Assembly (NCBI GenBank): GCA_037074765.1
Contig: JBAMDO010000181.1
Span: forward strand, 1 to 64,000
Direction of reading: 5' to 3'
DNA length: 64,000 nucleotides
Source: Mansonella perstans
Lineage: Eukaryota > Nematoda > Chromadorea > Rhabditida > Onchocercidae
This document shows, one piece after another, positions 12,276-24,715 of this stretch (within the stretch, counting starts at the first letter, position 1; each line of letters starts with the position of its first letter). The notes beneath the pieces are model-generated. The model ran no database searches. It was not told where the DNA came from and worked only from the letters and a program-made list of their open reading frames with translations. The position numbers were made by a program, and so were the translations under genes.

Positions 12276-15200
12276 TTATTGCTGACATACGTAACCAATT
12301 ACATCATTGTGAAGGATTCTGTCATTGCAATTAGCTGTGTACCAATTTCTGCCATTCGTCATGGTCTGCGCAAATACACACGAATATATTGTACGTGGTT
12401 CATTCTTACCCCACATGTGATACTTCAACTTTGTGCCATCTGGCCATTTCCATCCTTTGCCATCGTTCGAAAGACCGATCCAAAATGGATTCTTGAAGTT
12501 GAAATTAGCTGAAACATTGCATGAGGTAGAACAGACAGTTATTACTTCGCTGCCAACTGCAAAAAACCGATAGTCACTACAATGGTCATTTTTACAGTCG
12601 TAAAAAACTGTATTTTTTGAGAACTGACTACAGAATAAAATGTGGTAATGTAAAGAGAAACTTGCAATACAAAAATTCGGCGACGTCTTTATTAACAATT
12701 GTCACTAACACCGCTCCCATATTCATGCAATTCGTTTTAGCTTCATAATATGTATAACTATCGTTCTCCATCTGAACAAATAATTTAAAAATGACTGAAT
12801 GGTGTGATAACTCCTGAAATTCTTTGTATTCAGTTATGAAAAAGTAATTTGACAAAACAATGACAATTACCTGAATGTAGCATCGACCCCTGAAAAGTTG
12901 CCAGCCATTGCCACACCAATCTGCAAAATATATTTATGCATATTAGTTTGAATAATAATAAAGCCACTTGTAGCATGAAATATATATTGGACTGAAAGCC
13001 ATTTGGCATGATGTTATGCTTAACATTGAAAATAGGTTGCTTGCTTTTTTTCAAATGTTTCATTCAATCTATTAAATGATTGATGAAAAAACTTTCAAAA
13101 TGTTATCGTTAAGTTTACATTGCGGTTGCAGCGTTAAATAATGTTTGGTGGCCATTGTGTTTTGTAAACCAGTTGTGGACGAATTATTTGAAGAATTCGA
13201 TGAATGTGAGTTTGTCATGTTGATGATTCCGGCATAATTCATTGAACTGCTTTCAACTTCAGAAAATATTTCTTTTGATGAGTTAGTCATTATACTTATT
13301 TCAGTGAGGCCAGATTTGCTCGAGGAATTCATAAGAATCTCTTTTACGATTTCATTCATATTATTATTTTCAACAGTAACGGTGAAAGCGAATTGATTTG
13401 TGGTTTTATTGTCATTTTCTGCTGCGAAGAACGGCAGCTCCGTTATTGTGCTGTCAGTGCTATTTTCTGACAAAGAAGATGAAGCTTCTGTTGTTAGGAT
13501 GTCCGCAATGGTGATTTCTGTCGTGGAAGATAAAGGAGCTTTCGTCGTTAATGTACCTTCAGTAGTAACTTTTGTCGCGTGAGACGAAGTTTTTGTCATT
13601 AGTGTGTCCAAAGTGGTAATTTCTGCCACGGAAAGAGAAGCTTTTGTCATTTCTGTCGCGAAAGATGAAGGAGCTTTCATCGTTAAAATCCCAGTGGTAA
13701 CTTTTGTTGCGGGATATGAATGGTCTTTTGTTCTTACTTTGTTCGCATTGTACCTTGTAACATAGAATCCCTCCGTCATTTCGCTGGAAGTATTTGTTTC
13801 TGTAATAAGGAATGAAAAAGGTGCCATTTTGGTTTTTTCAATTATTATATCAGCTCCATCCTTTAGTATCAAAACAGTTTCCGACTTCCCCTCTGCTGCA
13901 ATACTAGCTTTAATCACTTGATCCTGAGGAAACGAATTTGTTTCTGGTTTTTCAATTTTGAAAGTGACGTTTTCGCCTGTTTTTTTTTCCCGATCGGGAA
14001 TCGGAATGGTAGCAAAAATGCATGAGCCATTTTTTGATTCACTTCGATTTGAACACAACATTTCTGATGAACATTGGTCGTCTGTTAAACAAGAATCTCC
14101 TAAACATATTTGCAAGTAATTTCAACATGTCACCTCAATAGCATTTCAATATTTCTTTTTGGAAAGTCTGACATCCCAGCTAATTTGCAGAAATATTGTT
14201 GCGAAAAATTCAAATCGACTACATAAATTGCCACACAAGTTTCAGAAACATGCTGTGAGTGCAAAAGTCTTACCAAGCTTACCACGCGGCACACAATATC
14301 CATTCCAACAAAATTTCACATCTGTGCAATCTCGATTGTAACTGCATTCTGCAAATGTTAACAACAATATTTTATAATGGTTTTTATATAAATCACAATT
14401 ACTCTAATATTTAGAAGCAAATTTTTGCTTTTTCGAGATCTTATTCCATTCTTCCAACATATTAAATATTGCACTGACAGATAATTTCGTTTTATTCTCA
14501 TGTTTGGTCATTTTATTCACAATAAATGTATGCCTTACCTTCACTATTACTAATAAAAATGTTTATTGGCGGTTCCGCAACAATATTTATTGCCCGAAAT
14601 GGCAGTTGCATCGTCCTTAGCGGAAATTTCCTGTTTTTCAGGCAAGTATCATGGTTGCATTCTGAAAAGTTGCGACCTTTAAAATAAGGTTTTGAAATCG
14701 AGGAAAATGTTGTTCAAGGAATAGCAGTAAGACAGTGGCATTTATCTTCTAATATTATTTAAAGGTGATAGCTTTGGAGATCTCCAGAATCTGCAATTCA
14801 TAAAATCCATAACTAAATTGGGATTACATTTTCTTCTCATTAATTTAAAAAAGGATTTATCGACTCAATTTTAACTGCGTTTGTGAACTGTTGCTTTGCA
14901 GCGAATTTCAGTTTGCAGCTTGATGAAGCGATGAAACGTCGCTTGAGGAAAAGGGTGGTAAACCAAATCTTCGAGAGATAATGACGCTTTTAGATTGAAA
15001 TCGATTCATTGGAATCTTCAGTAATGAAAAGCTCGTGATTCGATATAAGTAGAATCAGATTTATTAAACGCCGTCACTTCAGACTTCTCGTCACATGCAG
15101 TCCTCTCCGTAGATGAATTAGTAAAAGTAAGATAAGCCTTTACCTGCCAACATAGTGGTGCTGAAGCTAAAATAAAATCTAGAAAATTTCTACACAGTGT

Positions 15201-15883
15201 TCAAGCTCTGGCTTGGAATTATGGTAGAACAACACAACATCTTGCTGCTGGGATACGCACTTATTCTTTACTGCATCATCATCTATAACTGCATCTAACA
15301 TTCAGCGTTATTCTGGCTTCTTTGCGGTGACTACAGTCAACTTAATCATACAAGTTTCAGGTGTCTTTGCTGTGTCAATCGCTTATGATTATTGAGATGT
15401 TCCCTTTCTTTTGCAGTGGTTTCTTCAGCATGAGAAGTTTTATCACAATGTTAATATGCTGATGATCATTTCATTACTTTCGAAAAATTTTGACATCATT
15501 TTATTGTAGATCTGAATAGAAACTAATAAACATTGAAGAATAAAATTGCACACATGTTAAAAAAATCATTAAATCTGTGCCATAACTGCTTACTAATACA
15601 ACTGAAATGATCCCGGACCATAACAATTAAAACGAAAATAGATTAATGCCCGAAAAAGTGAGCTGCTATGAAAATTTAGTGTTTGTCGGACTTGTCTTTA
15701 AATTTTAAAAAACTTTCAATAAGTAAGGGAAAAGGTAAAATTCAGTTTTTTTTTAATACGACTGAGTCCGTTGCATGCTTTTTATAATGTTTAAATGGAT
15801 TAATTGAGATAATTAGCCAAGCAAAACTTACGTGCCCAGGTAGTCGAAGTGGCAGTGAGTAGTATTAGCATTAGCAAATTCAT
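12276..15883 (-). CDS. secreted mucin-like protein with C-type lectin domain
   Basis: Seven exons on the minus strand: 15883-15832, 14661-14539, 14348-14274, 14099-13119, 12920-12871, 12771-12671, 12549-12276, about 551 aa. Exon 1 is a signal peptide (MNLLMLILLTATS). Exons 2-4 begin with short Cys-rich segments (ECSYNRDC, FCWNGYCVP, DSCLTDDQC, MLCSN). A long Ser/Thr/Lys stalk with imperfect repeats of ATKVTT and TTKAPLSSTTEIT follows, likely O-glycosylated, with several N-x-S/T sites. Residues about 411-551 are a C-type lectin domain: WCGNGWQLFRGRCY, YYEAKTNC, FWIGLSNDGKGWKWPDG, CVFAQ, NWYTANCND, GYVCQQ. The usual EPN/QPD and WND calcium motifs are altered (NEPR, WYTANCND), so classical sugar binding is doubtful. 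Exon 3 has two in-frame donor choices (14274 or 14283), and the exon 7 acceptor has an alternative about 40 nt upstream. Probably an extracellular or cuticle-associated protein. Confidence 0.85.
13480..13710 (-). repeat. Thr/Ser-rich coding repeat in lectin stalk
   Basis: Within exon 4 the motifs TKVTT, MTK/LTTKA and ATEMT/STTEIT recur at intervals, giving degenerate tandem units of roughly 25-50 residues. This looks like a mucin-type stalk that could vary in length between strains. Confidence 0.6.
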
Positions 15884-15888
15884 TTTTC

Positions 15889-15898
15889 CTATGATTTG
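15889..15898 (-). promoter_or_regulatory. candidate trans-splice acceptor of lectin gene
   Basis: On the minus strand aaatcatag ends five bases before the ATG at 15883. It is plausible for spliced-leader addition, though its pyrimidine tract is weak. Confidence 0.35.
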
Positions 15899-15932
15899 GT
15901 TTTACAGAAATAATACTTTTCTAGTGGAAAGG

Positions 15933-15966
15933 GCTTTTTGTAAGCAATTTCTTGCTTACAAAAAGC
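15933..15966. repeat. perfect 15-bp inverted repeat, 4-nt loop
   Basis: gctttttgtaagcaa pairs perfectly with ttgcttacaaaaagc around tttc. It sits 50 bp upstream of the lectin start codon (minus strand), so it could form a hairpin in the outron or promoter. It is too short for a typical pre-miRNA. Confidence 0.7.
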
Positions 15967-18231
15967 GTAACATTTTGCTGAGAAAAGTAAAATATCACAG
16001 CGTATCATTACCGGAAATAGCATTTTCTAGAAATAGCCACATTGTGTGTTGAAATGTCGCGCATTTATTCGTAAAGAAAATCGAGCAATCGATATCTAGC
16101 AAATCGCGCTATCTATCTTTATTTTGTTTGCCTTTTTTCAAGAAAAATGTGGATCTGATTCATAAAACAATGTAACTGAACAAGATCTGAATTTAATTTT
16201 TAACGTCTTTCAAAATTTTTTGGCAATTTTTAGCAATTATATGAGATAGCTTTTGCTTTTTAATAATTCTTATGCATTAAATAATAACTCTAGGAGAGTA
16301 AAGGTGAAATACAAAGCCAGAAAGTTCTTCTCACTCGTGAAAATCACATAGATTTTTGTGATTATAACTCTTTTCAAATTTTCATCTCAATATTTTTCAT
16401 ATTTAAGTGACAAATGCAAAATATTGCTGATGAGAATCAGCTTTAGGCAGCATATATCTGATATTTCTGTGATCTGGAAAAAGTTTAGAAACCACACACT
16501 GTCAAACTTAAAAGAGATACAAAGGCACTTTCTGAAAAATGCATATGTAATTTCTCAAGTGTTGCCTCCATGGTCCTTACTTAATTAAATTGCCTTCCAG
16601 AAAAATCGACTTTTCAAGGATAATGTGTGCCAATGAGACCAATGACAATAGAGGCATGTAAAGGCATATACAAACATGTATACTCATATCTGTATCTATC
16701 TCTAAAAGGCATAAAACCTTTTATTGAAATAAATGTTAGCAGTTCCACATATATTGTATATGATATTTTTGGACATTTATGTTTTTGAGTTTATAATTGT
16801 TTCAAACAATTACTTTAGAGAGCAATATCTTTTTCCTTTTTGATAATGTTATTCACGAAAATTTCATTCATACTTCATGGTAACTCTTCAGTCTTTTTCT
16901 TCCAAATTTCAAAATTATTCCAGGATATTTCAACACAGTGTGTCGGTCTTGGAAGTTTTGAACTACTTGTTCAAAACTTATGCCTTTAAAATTCTTACAT
17001 TTTACAGTTATTTAAAATAGTATAAATCATAATCACTGCCAACCTGTAGTACACAATAAATGTTGGTTATGATTCTTGTATTCATTTTTATGCATAGTGG
17101 AAAATATTCCATGAATCAAAGTAAATGAAAAATAAATATATGTTTCAGTACCGGCATGTTTTTCATGTGTTACTAAAAGTAACTTCTCTTGCATTCTTGC
17201 TGTGAAACAAGTTGTGCTTTTTCTACTTGTCGTTTTCTACTTACTATTTGTCGCAAAAAAAATCGCATACTTATCTATCTCTTGTACTTTCGTTCATCTG
17301 CCAGTTAGCTCATCAGCACAGGGAGAAATTTCTTCTTATTCACCAAGCTAATATTACGACTGATTGCTGAATGCTACTATTAAAGTTGTTATTAAATTAG
17401 TTCAGCGATGAAGTGAAAGCTTTTTCAAGAAATTGGATAGATAGAGCCTGGAAATGGCTGGTGATGCAATTAATGTGCACATTCGCTTCCTACTGCAATT
17501 TCATTTTCTATTTTCTTTATTTACATTGAGCGTTCGCTAAAATATGTGGAGAGCAAAAAATTTTACTTGGAGCAATGAAACAACAAAATACATTCAAATA
17601 GCTTTATCTGCATGTACATATTTAGTAATGTATGCGCTTTTGGAAATTTTATCATAAAACCTATTCCTTAAGTTTTAATTATTCGACCAAAATTTTTGTC
17701 TTCTTCCTTCCTTTTTTCTCTTTTCCTCAATTCTGTAATGCACATTGGAATTGTTTACAAACGAAAGACTTTCTTTGCAATATTTCTTTTTTTCTTCCAG
17801 TTGATCTAATTTGCCTTATCTTATCTAGTATTATGTATTTAACTCACTTCCTTTGTTTGTAAATTAGTTTTGGCTTGATTTAATACATAGAAAACAAAAT
17901 TGATCAAATGACCTTTACTTCCGTCTGATATCTTTTGTGATGTTTTTAACTCAATGTATTCAACATTTTTGAGATGATATCATAAATTATTTTGCTGAAT
18001 TTTCAGAGCAACTGATGTTCATACTTAGTACGTTCATAGGCACTTGATAATGGACGAGCTAAATTTAGTTCCTCTAATAATCCATGAATGCTTAATTGCT
18101 GCTCTTTTTCTTTATCATGTTGTAAAGAAGAAAACCGTAAAACTAAGAGGACTCATCAGAAATACAATGCTGGAAGCTGTGACGCAAAAATGTTTGAGTA
18201 TGTTTACGGAATCTATTTTGCAATAATTTTA
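15967..18231. other. divergent intergenic region, no gene seen
   Basis: Lies between the lectin gene (-) and the TARP-like gene (+). It is AT-rich, with short open frames that lack motifs or phase-matched neighbours. It probably holds the promoters of both genes. Confidence 0.4.
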
Positions 18232-18239
18232 GTTTTTAG
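18232..18239 (+). promoter_or_regulatory. candidate trans-splice acceptor of TARP-like gene
   Basis: gtttttag ends four bases before the ATG at 18244. It supports that ATG as the start, since no phase-0 upstream exon was found. Confidence 0.45.
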
Positions 18240-18243
18240 ACAT

Positions 18244-20562
18244 ATGAAACATGCGCGAAGAAATGCTTTTCCGGACGATGTTGGCTTCCTCCAACGGTCT
18301 ATTGCTCATGGTCAAAGGCTTTCGAAACGCTTTTCACAGGTAGGTCGCTTTTTGTCAGCTTTTCCAACCATCATATTGCGTTATCTCGAGGAACATTTGC
18401 TGGTCATTTATAATATGCACTCTTTGAGCAGAATTATTGCCAAGGTAGAAGCGGACTATCTTCTCGACATGCTAGTAGTATAAATCTCACTGCAGTATGG
18501 CTTATTTAGATCATTTTATTAAATCGAAATAAAATATGAAAGTGATACAACTGTTCAGGTTTTGATCGCAGCACGATGTACGGATCCACTGTTGTGGGCT
18601 TTTAGTTCTATTCTTGGACTTTTTGTAAGCTCTTTACAATCAATACCACTGGCAACAAATGGATGGGTATATATTACTGAACCGCGGCCATACAATAAAA
18701 CAAATGAAAACGGAGATTTGATGATACGTATCTCATTATTTTGAAGTCTTGGACTCATGTCTAACATCATATTGCTTGACACTTCGCTTTTATTTACATC
18801 CTTTTTTCATCCTTCATTTAATTTTCCAGGACACCATATTTCTCTACAATGCAGGCTATTTTGTAATGTGTCGCAAACACAAAGGAGACGAGAGCACCGC
18901 TGCTGAAGATGTTCAATCATACGTGTCAAGTAGAATTGAATTTCTTTTCTTTTGCTTAGGGCTCAAATTCGAACTGCATTCACAACTTAGTAAGGTCAAA
19001 AATTTATGATGTCCCCATCAGGAACATTTCGTTATATATTTAAATATATAAGTTTTTTTGCTGCATCATTATTTAGCTTTGTGCTTCCACAGTATCTGTT
19101 ATATTTATTTAAGAAAAGGTATCTGTTAGTTAAGATTCATATTCGCATTGAAACAATCAATTTTAACTCCTGCATAGCAATCAGCTTTGCTGGAAATTTC
19201 TGAACCTCTATGCTTCCTTGCAGATAACTGAAAGAGTTAACTGGACATAAACCCATTATCACCACTGTTAAAAGGTTGGTGTTTCATTACTTGTTGTTTT
19301 TGTTTATTCATTTCCAGATGAAGAAGCAGCATATCAGTGTTATTGGAATCCAATTCTTACTGGAAAAGATCTAACGGAATTTAGCTCTGCAACTCTCGCT
19401 ATTGAAGGTGCGTTAAAACACCACCGTTGATTAGCTAATCTTAGTTTATCTAGCATGATCTCAAGAAGTATTCATATCTTTTTATGAAATAGTTTTATAG
19501 AATACTTTCAGGGCGTCTTGCACTGCCTACCTCAATGCATATTATTGGTGTCATCATCTGTTACATGGCATTTTATTTCGGTCTTATTGGTCACATAAAA
19601 CGAAATTCAAAAACACTTCTCGCAGCAATAATGTACATTTTTGGAGGTAAACTGAGTCATTTTCCAAACAAAATGAGTTGCTTGCAATGGACACTGTAAT
19701 TTTAAACCATAACTAAAACATTTTTAGGCCTTGTCGTGCTCGTTGGTGTCTTACAGTTCGTTTGCGTTGTTGATGATGAATTAGCGCCACGAATGAAACC
19801 AAATGCAGCTGGTGAACCATCTAAATTTAGTTTTGTATACGGTAACTTGTTTTTTCGCTTGTTTACTTTCGGCAAGTCTATGCAAACATTTTTAAAAGCG
19901 TGTGTGATATTTAAGTGGGTAATAAAAAAATTTGAAAATTCTAGTCGCTCAACCTATTATTTCCAGGGTATTCATTCTTCTTTACTTCACTATCTTTCCT
20001 ACCATTGCAAATGTGTGCTTGTTGTCATGCATTTCTTTATTTTCGACGCTTTCCAACTGCACTTGAGAAAATGAAAATCGTACCAGGTCTTGAAGCGCAA
20101 TGTTAGTTTTCCGCGCCGCTTTTAACAAAAATTATCAAAAATTATGAATAACTAAATAAACAGTGTAACGAAGGGTAGGCCAGATTCGACTGCACAAAAA
20201 ATTTGCATAAAATAACTTCGATGTTCTGTTCTTTCACACAAAAGCTTGCAAACAGTATGATATTTCTAATTTTCAAGCTAAGAAAACTATCATTAAAATA
20301 TGTATCAAAAGAAGCATAATTAATTAATATCCATGTTGTAGTGAGGCGCATCCAAGTAATAATGGCACTAAATTCGCCGCCGCCTGAAACACTTCAGAAA
20401 GGATCCATATGCGCTATCGTGTATTCCAGTCAAACAAGTAGTCGGAAGTCATCACGTTATACCCTTAATTCACCGATTCTGATCCCTTCACCAGTTCTAC
20501 TGCCTCCATCATTCCCAGACACATTATCAACAACAGCTGTACGTAATTCAGTAAATCATTAG
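18244..20562 (+). CDS. stargazin/TARP-like four-pass membrane protein
   Basis: Likely member of the claudin/PMP22/calcium-channel gamma group, closest by eye to stargazin (TARP) auxiliary subunits of ionotropic glutamate receptors. Exons: 18244-18339, 18559-18727, 18855-18929, 19318-19407, 19512-19646, 19728-19841, 19967-20101, 20342-20562, about 344 aa. Four hydrophobic segments are seen: LLWAFSSILGLFVSSL, MHIIGVIICYMAFYFGLIG, IMYIFGGLVVLVGVLQFV and YSFFFTSLSFLPLQ. The first extracellular loop has ATNGWVY and a FVMC segment where the family has GLWxxC, then YQCYW. The tail is Ser/Pro-rich. The motif FSFVYGYSFFF matches the TARP block before the last membrane span. The acceptor of exon 3 is uncertain: 18855 keeps phase, while 18830 gives a better GYFVMC context but needs a different donor. 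Expected at the neuronal surface, by family. Confidence 0.82.
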
Positions 20563-20612
20563 TATGTATATCATGAAATAACCAACATTTTATCAGTTTC
20601 CCGCACATTTTT

Positions 20613-20618
20613 AATAAA
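20613..20618 (+). terminator. poly(A) signal of TARP-like gene
   Basis: AATAAA begins 51 nt after the TAG stop. Confidence 0.45.
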
Positions 20619-23600
20619 TCCTTGAAAATGGGTTTCATATTGTGTGCAAATAAAAAAATTTTTAAAAGTGATCTGAAATTCTTAGCATAATAGATAACAT
20701 TTTGAGTTGCTTTTTTGTGAAAACAAAATTTTCGAAATTAAACATAGTTAAAAGAACAAAATGAACCGATTAGTAAGGCCTGCTAGGACGGGCATGATGA
20801 TAAAAAAGTGTATGCATGTAATGTCTAAGTTATACAAAATAGTATGTTTAAGAAACGATTTGTTGAAATCAGTATTTGACAGCTTGTGCAGCGCTGATAT
20901 CAGTATATCATCATCACAATTCTTTTTCAACTGAATTTCAGAGAGTTTGATAATGAGATGATTTGAAAATTATTTTGATTAATTCTTGCTGAAGCCGCTT
21001 TTTTCAATTAGCTAGGTTTGCTCTGAATAGTTTTTGCTGTGTTGCTATGCCATTGCTTGGAAATTAAATTTTTGCAAGAAAATTACTAATTTCAAGAGTT
21101 GCTACTCAGTAACTATTCGACTCTTCACGGAAATGCTTTGTTTTAACATCATTTGTTTTTCAACACATCATTCGTTCATTCATGAACTTTCATTTAAAAT
21201 CTCTAGATAACATGCTTCTGAAATATTTGTGAAATGTTTCTTTGTTGAGCAATTTGCTTGATGATTTGGATTTTGCATCACAAATAATGCATGTATAAAA
21301 AGGTAAAATAACTAAACAGAATACGGCGATAGAAGCAAAATTACAGTTGCAACTTATACATCATTAAAACAGCAGCCGTTCGTCATTGTACTGTCACGCA
21401 CCATTGCGCATCTGGATATTTGACTTGTCGATATCCAGTTTTCTTAAACCTCGTATCATTATTACGACTGAAGTTATTTGTGATGCGCTAGTCTTTCCGT
21501 CTAAGGATTCTTTTAAAATTAAGAATTTCGAAACAAAACTACGCCTCATTTTCAAAATAGATTGTTACCTCTACAGCAATATACACACATATCTTAGTAA
21601 CTGCCGATAGTAGTATCTTTACTTTTACTTCAGTATATAATGGGTAGAGGCTTCGGATATCGATCCCGCACTCCATATTTATAATTTGATGTGCCACAAA
21701 ATTTTTATTCTATAGTTTGCATTTGTGAGAGTTGGAATCAGAAAGGAAAGAAAGGAGGTTAAGGAATTAAAACGCCACTAATTCTTTGTTGACTATAGTC
21801 TTTGTTTCTACAAACCAAAATAGTTGCGGATATTATTTGTGGCCAAACTACTTATTGTTAGCTATAGAAAATAATTAAATTCTGGTCCAAGTAAATAAAT
21901 AGTAATGAAATTCAAAAGAGGCAGACAACATTTCCCCAATAATTTAAAAATGACATCTTCCGAATGGCGCATGATTATATTGCTGCTGATGCTGAAGCAC
22001 CTACGGTGATGAATGAGTATGTTGCTGATGGTGCACCAAAATAATACCCACTTTATTGTTGACAATTCTGTACAGCAGCCTTCCATCGGGTAAAAGAGGT
22101 CAAGTGGTCGATAGGGGGTCTTATCTATTTACAACATGATGGTTATAGTCTCAAAGATACTCACTTCGAAATTGCGGAATATAATCATGAATGTTTCTAT
22201 TTATTGCTTCAAACTTATAATATTCGTGAGGATATTGAAAAATTCTACGATTTCAAGCACTTACATGAACTGCAGAAAACCACATCTCTATCAACAATTC
22301 ATTAAATAATAGCAAATTGTTTCACATGAACTCATGTTCTAGCATATACAGTATTACATTATTATCTGCCATGCCTTAACAGGTAAGTTTCAAGTTCGAT
22401 CGGACGTATCATTTTCACATCATAAACTGTTCGTGGCACAGTTTTGCGTCAACTTTTCAAAAGCTATATGATTGATCTAGCGAGAAGTTTTCAACAGATG
22501 TTGTGGGTTATTTTAAGCTTCTTCTTCCTCACTTTTGAGCATCATAATAGTAGTCACTGCAAAATAACTGTAGTGAAAGTAGCAACATGGCATATAGCAT
22601 AATCTATTGGAAAACTTTATCGTATCCATTAAATTCACTTTTGATTTTTTTTCCATCAATTTGCTCCTCTCTCTCCTTTCTTATATGGTCATTTGCGGCG
22701 ATACTGCTTAAATTAATGTCTGGCCAGTTTCCTTCTCTGTCTACTGAAAATATCAAGAAGTTTGTTTTGTTGAATGCTCTCTGAAAGTAACTAACTGCAA
22801 GAGCCATTAACTGTCAAAGCCTACGCCTGCCTATTACATACGTCCTCGCCTGCAACAACGGACCTAATGTCGACGACATGCGTCAATTGGCAGATAACAT
22901 TCGATTCGTTTGATTAATCGCAAATTATGAAGAGCAGGCATGCAGTATCATGCATGTACATATACATATACATGCATAAAATAACATTGCCTTCTTGCCT
23001 TTCTCGTATGCGTCTCTTTACTGGCATTTGGCATAATTTTGATTGCTTAATTCAGAGAGATTCCAAATAGAAAATAAGAGAGGAATAGGTAAGAAGATAA
23101 AATAGCAAGTTGTTGCTATAACGAATGAGATGTCCAACTACATTTGATTACTTCATAACTGTGCATCAATATCACAGATTTCATCATTATTGTCAAAGAT
23201 TTCATGCTTTACCTCTGCTTTTTTTCCTTCTCTTTATTCTCAGGAATTACTTAGTTTCATTATCCATCCAATGATCCATGCAAGTCAGCACCATTCATTA
23301 TTCGTTTTCTTCCTAACAGTCCTGTAATTACTATAAGGTGGATTTAATTTGCATTGTGCTATTATTGTTTATGTTCCGCACAGATCAACTAAATACTGCA
23401 ACTGCTGAGTATTCTTTCGTTTTATGTGGATTTTAATGAATCTAAAAGAAGTGAATTGAAAGGGAAGTAATATGAAATGCTTGATAGAGCTCTGTGTGCA
23501 TTTTCCTACCTTTTATTAGAGTAGTAATTGTAAACTACTTGCGAAAAGAAAGAGTAGTACGAGTCGAGGCAATGGCACTTATTCACTCCCTTGTAATCCT

Positions 23601-24674
23601 TGTAGAAACTAGTTTTCTTGTTGCAATTTTCACCGATCTAGTTGCACAGTTAAATTTTATAGTTCGTTTAATCTACCATAACTCTTTTAAAATTGTTGAC
23701 AAAAATGATCGAGTAATGTCATTATCTTCATGGGCGTTAGAAATTTCATATCATAATGTTTTTACGCATTGACAGTCAAGTTTAGGTAAATGTAACTTCC
23801 GCATTTTCAATCAAATGCTAACTTTTAACACTGTACTTTTTTTATCAAGCTTACAAAGAACAATTTTTTGTAAACTTAATCTATGTTATTTGTTGTAAAA
23901 ATAGGTTATGAATAGTAACAATGTTGTAATGTCAATGCTGTTGTGAGTTCTTATCGGTATAACGATCTAAAGTAATGGACAGATACTGTAACACACCAGA
24001 TCAGTAATATTGCGAATATTCCCTATTAATTGTATATGAGCAAATATATCATTTGTTATCTGGTCCTCCTTTCTGTTTCATGGTTCTTTACATTTCCAGC
24101 TCTAATTTACTTCACAAATTTCTAATTTCGCTGTTCGTTGAACCCCTTGATTTAACATCGTTAAATTTGCCTCTAATCATAGGAAAGGTAAGAGGAGGAA
24201 AGCTACCATCTGTTCAAGAAACAATGATTAAGTGAACTAAGGAACGTATGGAGCTGGCAGATCAGCAGATTTCTGCGATTTTGGACGGATATTCAACATT
24301 GAGCAGTGAAATTTTGATAAGATCCTCTCACAAGTCATTATTATGTTATTGATAAAAGTACATTTAAGAACTCATTGCTATTATATAACTTAAAAAATGA
24401 ATTGAAATTATCCGATTGAAGTTATATTCAATATTAAGCTTCGTATTGCCTTGCACCCATAACACTTATTGATTAAGGCATCCAAAAATTGCTTACTTCT
24501 TCACTGCAATGCTATCATGCCTTTTTTCCTATTATTTTTTTATTGCCTATTTGTGGATTAATTGCAAGTTAATCGTGAAAAAATATAGTTTAGTATAGTA
24601 TTATCATTATATTGATAAGATCAATTGAGTTCTCTTAACGCGCACACATTTCATATCATATATTTCAAGATTAC

Positions 24675-24715
<41 letters not shown>

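Noticed and set aside
13400..13582. 60-codon plus-strand frame
   Set aside because: Antisense shadow of the Thr/Ser-rich lectin stalk exon.
15146..15169. Tiny candidate minus-strand exon between lectin exons 1 and 2
   Set aside because: It has an AG and GT at its ends, but its phase would break the next exon; direct joining of exons 1 and 2 keeps frame.
23494..23772. 92-codon plus-strand frame
   Set aside because: Hydrophobic but no family motif, acceptor or neighbouring exon; expected by chance in long AT-rich DNA.
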